Assembly: GCA_021785235.1 (NCBI GenBank) | Contig: JAJYGB010000276.1 | Span: 1-7,186, forward strand | DNA: 7,186 nucleotides | Source: Bacteroidota bacterium | Lineage (GTDB): Bacteria > Bacteroidota > Kryptoniia > Kryptoniales > JAKASW01 | Reading direction: 5' to 3' | In this document: positions 1 through 6,064 of the stretch, in pieces | How positions within the stretch are numbered: the first letter of the stretch is position 1 | Layout: every line of letters begins with the position of its first letter | The notes under the pieces: generated by a model | Told to the model about the DNA's origin: nothing | Databases searched by the model: none | The model's input: the letters and a program-made list of their open reading frames with translations, nothing else | Position numbers and translations under genes: made by a program

Positions 1-515
1 TCTATTTCTTCCGCGACCCCGACCGTACTCCGGCCGCATCGGGCGACGAGATAGTGATTTCCCCCGCCGACGGCAAGGTGGTTTTTATCGGCGAAACCGA
101 CGAGCCCGAATTTCTCCGGACGCGGGCGAAGATGATCAGCATATTCATGTCGCCGGCGAACGTTCACGTGAACAGGATCCCCCTCAACGGGACGGTGAAG
201 TTTCTCAAATATATCAAGGGCGAGTACATCGTCGCCTTCGATGAGAAATCGAGCGAAAGAAACGAGCGGATGTTGATAGGGATCGAAAACAAGGGGCAGC
301 GCGTGCTGTTCAAACAGATAGCAGGTTTCATAGCGCGCAGGATAGTGTGCGAGCTTTCGGATGGCCAGGGGGTTGGAGCCGGTGAGAGGTTCGGAATGAT
401 CAAGTTCGGATCGCGGGTGGACGTGCTCCTTCCGATGAACTGCGAAGTAAAAGTGGCACTCGGCGAAAAGACCCTTGGGGGGAGCACAATCCTTGGAGTT
501 CTGCGGAATGAGTAG
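1..515 (+). CDS. psd: Phosphatidylserine decarboxylase proenzyme, short type (5' partial)
   Basis: Decarboxylates phosphatidylserine to phosphatidylethanolamine at the inner membrane, using a pyruvoyl group made by self-cleavage. The start lies before the window; the reading frame is open from base 3, giving 170 visible residues beginning YFFRDPDR, a typical near-N-terminal motif of the short (Psd_A, about 215 residue) family, so roughly 45 residues are missing. The GTG at 54 is internal, not the start. Visible active-site elements, numbered in the fragment, are Asp23 in SPADGKV, His55 in NVHVNR and the self-cleavage site FGS, with Gly136 and Ser137 coded at 408-413. Cleavage there would yield a large beta chain and a small alpha chain of about 34 residues whose first serine becomes pyruvate. 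The end overlaps the start of pssA by 8 bases, so the two successive steps of the pathway look translationally coupled. Confidence 0.95.
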   Translation, partial: YFFRDPDRTPAASGDEIVISPADGKVVFIGETDEPEFLRTRAKMISIFMSPANVHVNRIPLNGTVKFLKYIKGEYIVAFDEKSSERNERMLIGIENKGQRVLFKQIAGFIARRIVCELSDGQGVGAGERFGMIKFGSRVDVLLPMNCEVKVALGEKTLGGSTILGVLRNE

Positions 516-1302
516 GAAGCGGAAATACAACATACACATTTCCAGGGCGGTTATTCCGAGCTTCTTTACAATCTTAAACATGTTCTCCGGATTCATGTCA
601 ATTCTGGCTTCCGCGGATCGTAACTTTGTATCGGCCGCCTGGCTTGTTGTACTCGCGGCGATATTCGACAGCCTCGACGGTGTGATGGCAAGATTGACGA
701 AGAGCTCGAGCGAATTCGGCGTCGAGCTCGACTCTTTATCGGACCTCGTGTCGTTTGGGGTTGCGCCTTCGTTCATGATGTACAAAGTCGGGCTTCACAG
801 CCTGGGGCCGATCGGGACTCTGGCTAGTGCGATGGTAATGGTATTCGGCGGGCTCCGTCTGGCTCGTTTCAATGTCCAACTCGTCGGGTTCAACAAGGAT
901 TATTTCAAAGGACTCCCGATCCCTTCCAGTGCCATCACCATCAGCTCTTTTATTTTGCTGTTTTACGACGGAAATCTGGGGGCGCTGAGCGCCGGAGCAG
1001 CGTCGTTCATGCCGGCTTTGGCGGTCGCGCTGTCGCTCCTGATGGTAAGCACTGTCAGGTATGACACTCTCCCAAAGTTCAGCAAGAGGGCGATCCGATC
1101 TCATCCCCTTAAGTTTATGGTCTTTTCACTCGGTCTTATCGTTGCGGTCGTCACCTTCGGCAGGGCATTGTTCTGGCTTTTGGTGCTTTACATAGTCGGC
1201 GGACTCATCCGGTGGGTGATCGAACACATTAAGGCAGCTTTGTCCCTGCGCAAACATGCTGAAGAGGATGAGGACGTCGAGCTGAGCAGTTTCGATATCT
1301 GA
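508..1302 (+). CDS. pssA: CDP-diacylglycerol--serine O-phosphatidyltransferase
   Basis: Makes phosphatidylserine from CDP-diacylglycerol and L-serine, the substrate of the upstream Psd. The 264-residue protein carries the complete CDP-alcohol phosphatidyltransferase signature: Asp54, Asp57-Gly58, Ala61-Arg62, Gly71, Asp75 and Asp79, with the standard spacing D-x2-DG-x2-AR-x8-G-x3-D-x3-D. It is an integral membrane protein with several hydrophobic segments (about residues 14-35, 42-57, 102-116, 142-153, 163-182, 202-234) and ends in an acidic tail (EEDEDVE). I chose ATG 508 because it overlaps the end of psd and sits downstream of a GGAG; an in-frame ATG at 475 would add 11 residues lying inside psd and is less likely. 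Length and motif order fit the membrane-bound type II PssA of Gram-positive bacteria and the Bacteroidota group rather than the E. coli soluble type. Confidence 0.95.
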   Translation: MSRKRKYNIHISRAVIPSFFTILNMFSGFMSILASADRNFVSAAWLVVLAAIFDSLDGVMARLTKSSSEFGVELDSLSDLVSFGVAPSFMMYKVGLHSLGPIGTLASAMVMVFGGLRLARFNVQLVGFNKDYFKGLPIPSSAITISSFILLFYDGNLGALSAGAASFMPALAVALSLLMVSTVRYDTLPKFSKRAIRSHPLKFMVFSLGLIVAVVTFGRALFWLLVLYIVGGLIRWVIEHIKAALSLRKHAEEDEDVELSSFDI

Positions 1303-1307
1303 GGAGG
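1302..1307 (+). promoter_or_regulatory. Strong Shine-Dalgarno site deciding the purS TTG start
   Basis: A perfect AGGAGG begins on the last base of the pssA stop codon and lies 5 bases before TTG at 1313. No ATG is near in that frame, and the protein read from this TTG begins exactly where PurS proteins begin (beta strand FKARIEVTL), so the site supports TTG initiation. Confidence 0.8.
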
Positions 1308-1312
1308 TATAT

Positions 1313-1618
1313 TTGTTCAAGGCAAGAATAGAGGTAACACTTAAATCGAAGATTCTGGACCCGCAAGGGAAGGCAATCGAAAGTAGCCTGCACAATCTCG
1401 GCTTTGCTAAACTGGGGAGCGTCAGGACGGGTAAGAACATAGATTTGTCCGTCGACGAATCGGACGCTCAACGCGCCGCCGCGTTGGTGCGATCCGCATG
1501 CACGAAGCTTCTTGCGAATCCCGTTACGGAAGAGTATGAATGTGAATTATTCGATGAGTCCGGCAAGACAGTGACGAAGTTCTCAAGCCGGCAGCCGAAA
1601 GGAAAGATCGCGTCATGA
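1313..1618 (+). CDS. purS: Phosphoribosylformylglycinamidine synthase subunit PurS
   Basis: Small structural subunit of the three-component FGAM synthetase (PurS, PurQ, PurL), fourth step of de novo purine synthesis; it is thought to bridge PurQ and PurL and help ammonia transfer. The 101-residue product shows the family pattern: an N-terminal strand ([23 protein letters not shown]), the LGF....SVRTGK turn near residues 29-41, and the helix with [15 protein letters not shown] near residues 62-76. Usual PurS proteins are about 80-85 residues; this one has some 20 extra polar residues at the C-terminus ([10 protein letters not shown] onward). The TTG start is backed by a strong Shine-Dalgarno. 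Its stop overlaps the purQ start as ATGA, which supports coupled translation of subunits. PurS is poorly conserved in sequence, so the call leans partly on its position before purQ. Confidence 0.9.
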   Translation: MFKARIEVTLKSKILDPQGKAIESSLHNLGFAKLGSVRTGKNIDLSVDESDAQRAAALVRSACTKLLANPVTEEYECELFDESGKTVTKFSSRQPKGKIAS

Positions 1619-2310
1619 AGGGCAAAGTCGGAGTGGTAGTCTTTCCGGGCTCCAACTGTGACATGGACGCGTACAACGCCTTCGGATCTGTGCTCAACCA
1701 GAAGGTCGAATTACTGTGGCATAAGGAAACAAGCCTCGCGGGAGTCGACTTAGTGGTACTCCCGGGCGGATTTTCTTACGGCGATTATCTGAGGTCCGGC
1801 GCCATCGCGAGATTTTCGCCCATTATGAACGAGGTCGTCAAATTCGCGGAGCATGGCGGGCGCGTCATGGGAATCTGCAACGGTTTCCAGGTGCTGGTCG
1901 AGACCGGCCTTCTTCCCGGTGCCCTCCTCAGGAACGCGAACCTGAAGTTCATTTGCAGGCAAGTCTATTTGAGGACCGAAACGACCGCGACTCCTTTCAC
2001 TTCCGCGTTGAAAATTGGACAGGTGCTGAAGGTGCCGATCGCCCACGGCGACGGCAACTACTACGCCGACGATTCGACGTTGAAAGACCTGGAGGACAAC
2101 GGCCAGATCGTGTTTCGTTATTCGACAGCGGACGGACAAATTACACCGGAATCGAACCCCAACGGATCGATACTGAATATTGCGGGGATCGTGAACGCCA
2201 AACGTAACGTGCTCGGAATGATGCCTCACCCGGAACGCGCGAGCGAACAAATACTGGGGAGCTCGAGCGGAGTGATGGTTTTGAAATCGGTGGTAGAGAG
2301 TTTAAATTGA
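1615..2310 (+). CDS. purQ: Phosphoribosylformylglycinamidine synthase, glutaminase subunit PurQ
   Basis: Class I glutamine amidotransferase that releases ammonia from glutamine for the PurL-catalysed conversion of FGAR to FGAM. The 231 residues match the family length. Visible motifs are the N-terminal VVFPGSNCD, the oxyanion-loop region [12 protein letters not shown] (49-60), the nucleophile elbow GICNGFQVL with Cys88, and the catalytic pair His205 and Glu207 in MMPHPERAS. The stand-alone PurQ together with PurS shows that this organism uses the multi-subunit enzyme, not the long fused PurL of Proteobacteria; purL is not directly downstream and must be elsewhere. Start ATG 1615 overlaps the purS stop. 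Confidence 0.97.
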   Translation: MKGKVGVVVFPGSNCDMDAYNAFGSVLNQKVELLWHKETSLAGVDLVVLPGGFSYGDYLRSGAIARFSPIMNEVVKFAEHGGRVMGICNGFQVLVETGLLPGALLRNANLKFICRQVYLRTETTATPFTSALKIGQVLKVPIAHGDGNYYADDSTLKDLEDNGQIVFRYSTADGQITPESNPNGSILNIAGIVNAKRNVLGMMPHPERASEQILGSSSGVMVLKSVVESLN

Positions 2311-2328
2311 TGGAAAGCAGAGGTTGCT

Positions 2329-2511
2329 ATGTTTGACTCAATCGGCCCAACGGAGATAATTCTCATTGTCGCCGCGCTCTTGTTGCTCTTCGGAGGCAAG
2401 AAAATTCCTGAGCTCGCGCAGGGTATAGGCAAAGGGATCAGGGAATTCAAGAAGTCGGTAAAGGAGCCCGAAGAGGGATCCGACAAGAAAGAAGAAGAGA
2501 AGAAAGACTAG
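2329..2511 (+). CDS. tatA: Twin-arginine translocase subunit TatA, copy 1 (short)
   Basis: Small membrane protein of the Tat pathway, which exports folded proteins; TatA oligomers assemble with the TatC receptor complex. The 60-residue protein has the standard plan: a short periplasmic N-terminus, one hydrophobic helix (about residues 10-21) entered by the conserved polar residue Glu9, the FG hinge (FGGKKIPELA, 21-30), an amphipathic helix (GIGKGIREFKKSVK) and a very short acidic/basic tail rich in E and K. CAGAGG lies 5 bases before the ATG. It follows purQ by 18 bases and is the first of four tatA-type genes. Its hinge (GGKKIPELA) and short tail set it apart from copies 2-4 and closest to ordinary TatA. 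Confidence 0.93.
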   Translation: MFDSIGPTEIILIVAALLLLFGGKKIPELAQGIGKGIREFKKSVKEPEEGSDKKEEEKKD

Positions 2512-2532
2512 AGAGAAGAGTAGTTCAGAGAT

Positions 2533-2805
2533 ATGTTCGAAAACATTGGTTTCGGTGAGCTTTTAATAATCATCGTAGTCCTCATCGTGTTCTTTGGCCC
2601 GAAGAGGATTCCGGATATTGCGCAGTCGATCGGCAAGGGGATCCGCGAATTCAAAAGGGCGATGAAGGATGTGCAGGATGAAGTGGCGAAATCTGTCAGC
2701 GAAGAGCCGAAACCCAGGCCCAAGGAACAGCAAAAAATTAGCGAGCCTCTCCCGAATCAGGATTTGAAGACCAAGACAGGAACCGGGGTGGAAGTTAAGT
2801 CGTGA
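2533..2805 (+). CDS. tatA: TatA/E-family twin-arginine translocase protein, copy 2
   Basis: Second Tat component in the array, 90 residues. The N-terminus MFENIGFGE keeps the acidic membrane-entry residue (Glu9), followed by a hydrophobic helix (10-21), the FFGPKRIPDIA hinge (20-30) and an amphipathic helix QSIGKGIREFKRAMKDVQDEV. The tail is long, polar and rich in Pro, Lys and Glu, unlike the short tail of copy 1. It begins 21 bases after copy 1. The hinge and amphipathic helix are almost identical in protein sequence to copy 3, although the DNA differs at many third positions, so the duplication is not recent. It could act as TatA, as TatE, or as a TatB-like partner; sequence alone does not decide. 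Confidence 0.9.
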   Translation: MFENIGFGELLIIIVVLIVFFGPKRIPDIAQSIGKGIREFKRAMKDVQDEVAKSVSEEPKPRPKEQQKISEPLPNQDLKTKTGTGVEVKS

Positions 2806-2849
2806 TTTTGATGACAAAGAAAGTAAGAACCAAAGCTTAGGCAAAGAAT

Positions 2850-3116
2850 ATGCTTGAAGACCTCCTCAGTTGGGATAAGTTACTACTGATAGCCGTTGTG
2901 TTGATAATTTTTTTCGGACCGAAGCGAATACCAGATATAGCTCAGTCGATCGGCAAAGGAATCCGCGAGTTCAAGAAGTCTATTAAGGACGTCCAGGACG
3001 AAGTCTCAAAGGCGGTGGATAGTGAACCTGCCTCGAAGCCGAAAGAGATCCAACAGCCGACTATGAGCCAGGACGTGAAAGCCGAATCGGGATCGAAGAC
3101 GGAACCCAAATCCTGA
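2850..3116 (+). CDS. TatA/E-family twin-arginine translocase protein, copy 3 (Lys at the polar membrane-entry position)
   Basis: An 88-residue protein with TatA architecture: N-terminus MLEDLLSWDK, hydrophobic helix about 11-22, hinge FFGPKRIPDIA and amphipathic helix QSIGKGIREFKKSIKDVQDEV, then a polar Ser/Lys/Glu/Pro tail. Counting back 13 residues from the hinge glycine (Gly23) gives Lys10 where copies 1 and 2 have Glu9; E. coli TatA has Gln and TatB Glu there. Asp9 sits just before it. The gap from copy 2 is 44 bases, and no convincing Shine-Dalgarno precedes the ATG, so translation may be weaker or coupled. Membership of the family is secure; its exact role in the translocase is not. Confidence 0.88.
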   Translation: MLEDLLSWDKLLLIAVVLIIFFGPKRIPDIAQSIGKGIREFKKSIKDVQDEVSKAVDSEPASKPKEIQQPTMSQDVKAESGSKTEPKS

Positions 3117-3183
3117 CGGTCAGCCCGCCCTAACCAATACCCTCCCAAATAGTCGCTGTGCCGCCGGTGACGATTCGATGGCT

Positions 3184-3211
3184 TTGAAGATAGCCGTGAT
3201 AGGTTTAAATT
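3184..3211 (+). promoter_or_regulatory. Possible sigma-70-type promoter ahead of tatA copy 4
   Basis: Within the 205-base spacer, TTGAAG (3184-3189) and TAAATT (3206-3211) are separated by 16 bases, resembling -35 and -10 boxes in an A+T-richer patch. The nearest start downstream is copy 4 at 3322, implying a leader of about 100 bases. The match is partial, and Bacteroidota-type promoters differ from this consensus, so this is only a candidate. Confidence 0.2.
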
Positions 3212-3321
3212 AATCATGTTTCGGCGTGTCAGGTTCTGAAGACGCGTCGAAGTCCTCACGTGATTCAGATGAACAAACTTGAAATGGGGTCAGCGAATAG
3301 CGGACTCCGGAGCAGAATCAG

Positions 3322-3585
3322 ATGCTTGAAGATTTTAGTATTGGAAAAATCCTTTTAATCCTTTTCGTGCTCGTTATTTTCTTCGGACCGAAAAAGATAC
3401 CGGATATTGCCCAGTCGGTAGGTAAAGGAATAAGAGAATTCAAGAAAGCGATGCGCGACGTCTCGGACGAGATACAGAAGCCTGCGAGTGAAGAGCCGAA
3501 GTCTCAGGCTGCACCCAAAGCCGTCGACTCTTCGATTTCTCAGAGTTCCAAGTCCGAATCCAAGTCGAACAGCGAACTAAAGTAA
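3322..3585 (+). CDS. TatA/E-family twin-arginine translocase protein, copy 4 (Lys at the polar membrane-entry position)
   Basis: Fourth TatA-like protein, 87 residues: N-terminus MLEDFSIGK, hydrophobic helix about 10-21, hinge FFGPKKIPDIA, amphipathic helix QSVGKGIREFKKAMRDVSDEI, and a tail dominated by Ser, Lys and Glu. As in copy 3, the residue 13 before the hinge glycine (Gly22) is lysine (Lys9). The shared MLED start and lysine pair it with copy 3. GGAG (3309-3312) lies 9 bases before the ATG. It is separated from copy 3 by 205 bases without a plausible gene, but sits only 9 bases before gatA, so it probably shares the gatA transcript. Its stop codon TAA is in the same frame as gatA with only three sense codons between, which may be chance. 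Confidence 0.88.
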   Translation: MLEDFSIGKILLILFVLVIFFGPKKIPDIAQSVGKGIREFKKAMRDVSDEIQKPASEEPKSQAAPKAVDSSISQSSKSESKSNSELK

Positions 3586-3594
3586 CCGGAAGTT

Positions 3595-5016
3595 TTGGCG
3601 GATACATATCAGAATCTCAGAAAAAGACTCCTCGCGGGGGAAGCCTCGTGCAGCGGCGTCGTCAAGGCATATCTCAAAGAGGCGAAATCCAGATCGGACC
3701 TGAACGCTTTCCTGCAGCTTTTCGATGAATCGATCGAAGCCGCGGAGAAAGTCGACGCGAAGATAAAGGCCGGCAGCGCCGGGAAACTGGCCGGGCTCGT
3801 TCTTGGCGTTAAAGACGTCATTGCCATGAAGGACAAGCGCCTCACCTGTGGCTCGAAGATACTCGAGAATTTTGTCTCAGTCTATGACGCGACGGTCATC
3901 GAACGCTTGGAGCGGGAGGACGTCGTCATAATCGGCAAGACTAACATGGATGAATTTGCCATGGGATCGTCAACCGAGTACAGCGCGTTCGGCACGGTGC
4001 TGAATCCGGCGGACGCTTCAAGGGTCCCGGGCGGATCGAGCGGCGGGAGTGCCGCGGCTGTGGCGGCGGGACTCTGCCATGTCGCTCTCGGCACAGATAC
4101 CGGCGGCTCGATAAGACAGCCGGCTTCATTCTGCGGCGTGGTCGGGCTGAAGCCGACCTACGGCCGCGTCTCGAGATATGGACTCGTGGCATTCGCCTCG
4201 TCGTTCGACGTCATCGGCCCCTTTGCGAATTCGGTTTACGACGTCGCACTGATAATGGAGGTTCTTGCCGGACATGACGAACGGGATTCGACCTCCGCCG
4301 AGAAGGCAGTACCATCTTACACTTCGCTGCTCGACCGAGACGTCAGGAAGTTCAGGGTTGGTGTCGCGAAGGATGCCCTGAGCGCAGGCGTTGCCGACGA
4401 TGTGCGTCAGGCTGTCGAGGAGCAAATAGATTCGCTCCGTTCAATCGGCGTGGAAATAAAAGAAGTGTCGATGCCTCATCTCGATTACACAATTCCGACG
4501 TACTACATACTTGCTACGGCGGAAGCTTCATCGAATCTTGAGAGATACGACGGGGCACGATACGGCCACAGGGACAGGAACGTCGAGGAGCTCGAAGAGA
4601 TGTACGTCCAGTCCCGGACCGAAGGGTTTGGCCCTGAAGTCAAGCGAAGAATAATGCTCGGTACATTCGTGCTCTCCGCCGGGTACTACGACGCCTACTA
4701 CAAAAAAGCCCAGCGCGTGCGCAGGCTAATTAAGCAGGATTTTGACGACGCCTTCCGTGGAGTCGACGCGATAATCACGCCCACGGCACCGACCACCGCC
4801 TTCAAGATCGGTGAAAAAACTTCGGACCCCATACAGATGTACCTTTCAGATATATTCACGGTTTCGGCGAACCTTGCAGGCATACCCGGCGTCTCCGTGC
4901 CGGTCGGACGAGATTCGTCATCTCTCCCGATCGGCCTGCAGCTGCTCGGAAGGCAATTCGAGGAAGAAACCATTCTCACTTTGGCAAATCATATCGAACA
5001 ATCTTTGAAGAGTTGA
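3595..5016 (+). CDS. gatA: Glutamyl-tRNA(Gln)/aspartyl-tRNA(Asn) amidotransferase subunit A
   Basis: Amidase-signature subunit of GatCAB: it hydrolyses glutamine and supplies ammonia to convert misacylated Glu-tRNA(Gln) (or Asp-tRNA(Asn)) to the correct aminoacyl-tRNA. The 473-residue protein has the Ser-cisSer-Lys triad: Lys73 in GVKDVI, Ser148 in the glycine/serine-rich loop VPGGSSGGSAAAVAAG, and nucleophile Ser172 in GTDTGGSIRQPA; the 24-residue spacing between the serines fits S. aureus GatA as I recall it. Later family motifs include GLKPTYGRVSRYG, FASSFDVIGP and the C-terminal GIPGVSVPVG with GLPIGLQLLG-like PIGLQLLG. The start is TTG 3595; the upstream in-frame stop is at 3583, and the next in-frame start would cut conserved sequence. 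A GGAAG at 3588-3592 is unusually close. gatB and gatC are not in the window, which is common outside Firmicutes. Confidence 0.97.
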   Translation: MADTYQNLRKRLLAGEASCSGVVKAYLKEAKSRSDLNAFLQLFDESIEAAEKVDAKIKAGSAGKLAGLVLGVKDVIAMKDKRLTCGSKILENFVSVYDATVIERLEREDVVIIGKTNMDEFAMGSSTEYSAFGTVLNPADASRVPGGSSGGSAAAVAAGLCHVALGTDTGGSIRQPASFCGVVGLKPTYGRVSRYGLVAFASSFDVIGPFANSVYDVALIMEVLAGHDERDSTSAEKAVPSYTSLLDRDVRKFRVGVAKDALSAGVADDVRQAVEEQIDSLRSIGVEIKEVSMPHLDYTIPTYYILATAEASSNLERYDGARYGHRDRNVEELEEMYVQSRTEGFGPEVKRRIMLGTFVLSAGYYDAYYKKAQRVRRLIKQDFDDAFRGVDAIITPTAPTTAFKIGEKTSDPIQMYLSDIFTVSANLAGIPGVSVPVGRDSSSLPIGLQLLGRQFEEETILTLANHIEQSLKS

Positions 5017-5028
5017 AAGAGAGTTACA

Positions 5029-5988
5029 ATGAGCATTTTAGTTGACAAAGCGACTCGCCTTGTGGTTCAGGGAATCACAGGAGGCGAAGGATCATTTCAT
5101 ACCGAACAGATGATCGAATACGGGACGAAGGTTGTCGGCGGCGTCACTCCAGGTAAGGGGGGGACGAAGCATTTTAACGTGCCGGTATTCAATACGGTCG
5201 CAGAGGCGGTCGAGCAGGAAGGCGCCAATGCATCGGTCATATTCGTCCCCGCGGCGTTTGCTCCGGACGCGATCATAGAAGCCGCAGACGCCGGTGTCCG
5301 ACTGGTAGTCTGCATTACCGAGGGAATCCCCGTTCGAGACATGGTCGGTGTCTACGACTATCTTAAGAAGAAGAACGTCCGGATGGTCGGCCCGAATTGC
5401 CCCGGCGTCATTTCACCCGGGAAGGCGAAGGTCGGAATCATGCCCGGTTTCATCCACAGGAAAGGCTCCGTGGGCCTGATTTCACGCAGCGGAACGTTGA
5501 CTTACGAGGCGGTAGCGCAGGTTACCGCGCAGGGTTACGGGCAGTCGACATGCGTTGGAATCGGCGGCGACCCCGTAATCGGAACGAAGTTCATAGATGC
5601 TCTGGAGCTCTTCAAGGATGATGAACAGACCGAAGCCGTCGTCATGATAGGCGAGATCGGTGGAACTGCCGAGGAGGAGGCCGCGGCATACATCAAGAAG
5701 TATTTCGATAAACCAGTGATCGGTTTCATCGCGGGACGCACGGCTCCTCCGGGACGGAGGATGGGACACGCCGGCGCGATTATCTCCGGCGGGCACGGTA
5801 CCGCCGACGAGAAGATGGCGGCCATGAAGAAAGCGGGAATCCACGTCGTCGAGAGTCCCGCGCTAATAGGCCAGGCTGTCGCAAAGGCCCTCGGATCGAA
5901 GTCGAAAAAGAAGACCAGCGTCACGGTGAGAAAACCCGCGGCCAAATCAAAAACGAAAAAGAGTCCCTCGAAATCAAAGAAGAAGTAA
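5029..5988 (+). CDS. sucD: Succinate--CoA ligase (ADP/GDP-forming) subunit alpha, with Lys-rich C-terminal extension
   Basis: TCA-cycle enzyme subunit that binds CoA and carries the phosphohistidine during interconversion of succinyl-CoA and succinate with substrate-level phosphorylation. The CoA-binding Rossmann domain is at about 5-100 ([26 protein letters not shown]), followed by the ligase domain with [11 protein letters not shown] (121-131), SRSGTLTYE (152-160), [10 protein letters not shown] and the phosphorylation site [10 protein letters not shown] with His247. The enzyme proper ends near residue 290, the usual family length. Residues 291-319 are an extra tail holding 13 lysines and one arginine in 29 residues, the rest mostly Ser, Thr, Ala and Pro, like a histone H1 tail. 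The start follows gatA by 12 bases with a GAAAGAGAG purine tract. The beta subunit gene sucC is not adjacent. Confidence 0.96.
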   Translation: MSILVDKATRLVVQGITGGEGSFHTEQMIEYGTKVVGGVTPGKGGTKHFNVPVFNTVAEAVEQEGANASVIFVPAAFAPDAIIEAADAGVRLVVCITEGIPVRDMVGVYDYLKKKNVRMVGPNCPGVISPGKAKVGIMPGFIHRKGSVGLISRSGTLTYEAVAQVTAQGYGQSTCVGIGGDPVIGTKFIDALELFKDDEQTEAVVMIGEIGGTAEEEAAAYIKKYFDKPVIGFIAGRTAPPGRRMGHAGAIISGGHGTADEKMAAMKKAGIHVVESPALIGQAVAKALGSKSKKKTSVTVRKPAAKSKTKKSPSKSKKK

Positions 5989-5993
5989 TTGCT

Positions 5994-6031
5994 TTCAGCG
6001 TCCGGCTGTAAGCCGGCCGGCGGTCGCTGAA
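5994..6031 (+). other. Strong hairpin between sucD and ndk
   Basis: TTCAGCG (5994-6000) pairs perfectly with CGCTGAA (6025-6031). Nested inside it, CCGGCT (6002-6007) pairs with AGCCGG (6011-6016) around a 3-base loop, leaving a G+C-rich bulge at 6017-6024. It starts 5 bases after the sucD stop and ends 33 bases before ndk. There is no T-run after it, so it is not a classical intrinsic terminator; it could be a transcript-end stabiliser, a T-less terminator, or a processing site between sucD and ndk. Confidence 0.55.
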
Positions 6032-6064
6032 TGAGAAAATTCTGAAAGGAAACCTAATCCAATT

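Noticed and set aside
54..56. GTG at 54 as the true start of psd
   Set aside because: The frame stays open to base 3 and the upstream residues contain the conserved FFRDPDR motif, so the gene begins outside the window.
475..507. Upstream ATG at 475 as the start of pssA
   Set aside because: It would extend PssA by 11 residues entirely inside psd; ATG 508 has a better-placed GGAG and gives the usual stop-start overlap.
1750..2250. Minus-strand open frame of 166 codons within purQ
   Set aside because: It lies wholly antisense to purQ, is rich in Arg, His and Val, and has no recognisable motif, as expected for a reverse-strand shadow.
2811..2840. Nine-codon open frame (MTKKVRTKA) between tatA copies 2 and 3
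   Set aside because: It is too short, without a Shine-Dalgarno or any recognisable feature; basic short frames of this kind are expected by chance.
2563..3480. The repeated tatA cores as a DNA tandem repeat or recombination-prone element
   Set aside because: Nucleotide identity among the copies is limited to short runs (for example CAGTCGATCGGCAA in copies 2 and 3); the likeness is at protein level, so these are paralogous genes.
5994..6031. Classical rho-independent terminator after sucD
   Set aside because: The stem is convincing, but the bases that follow (TGAGAAAATTCT) contain no run of T, so it is listed as a hairpin of unknown role.
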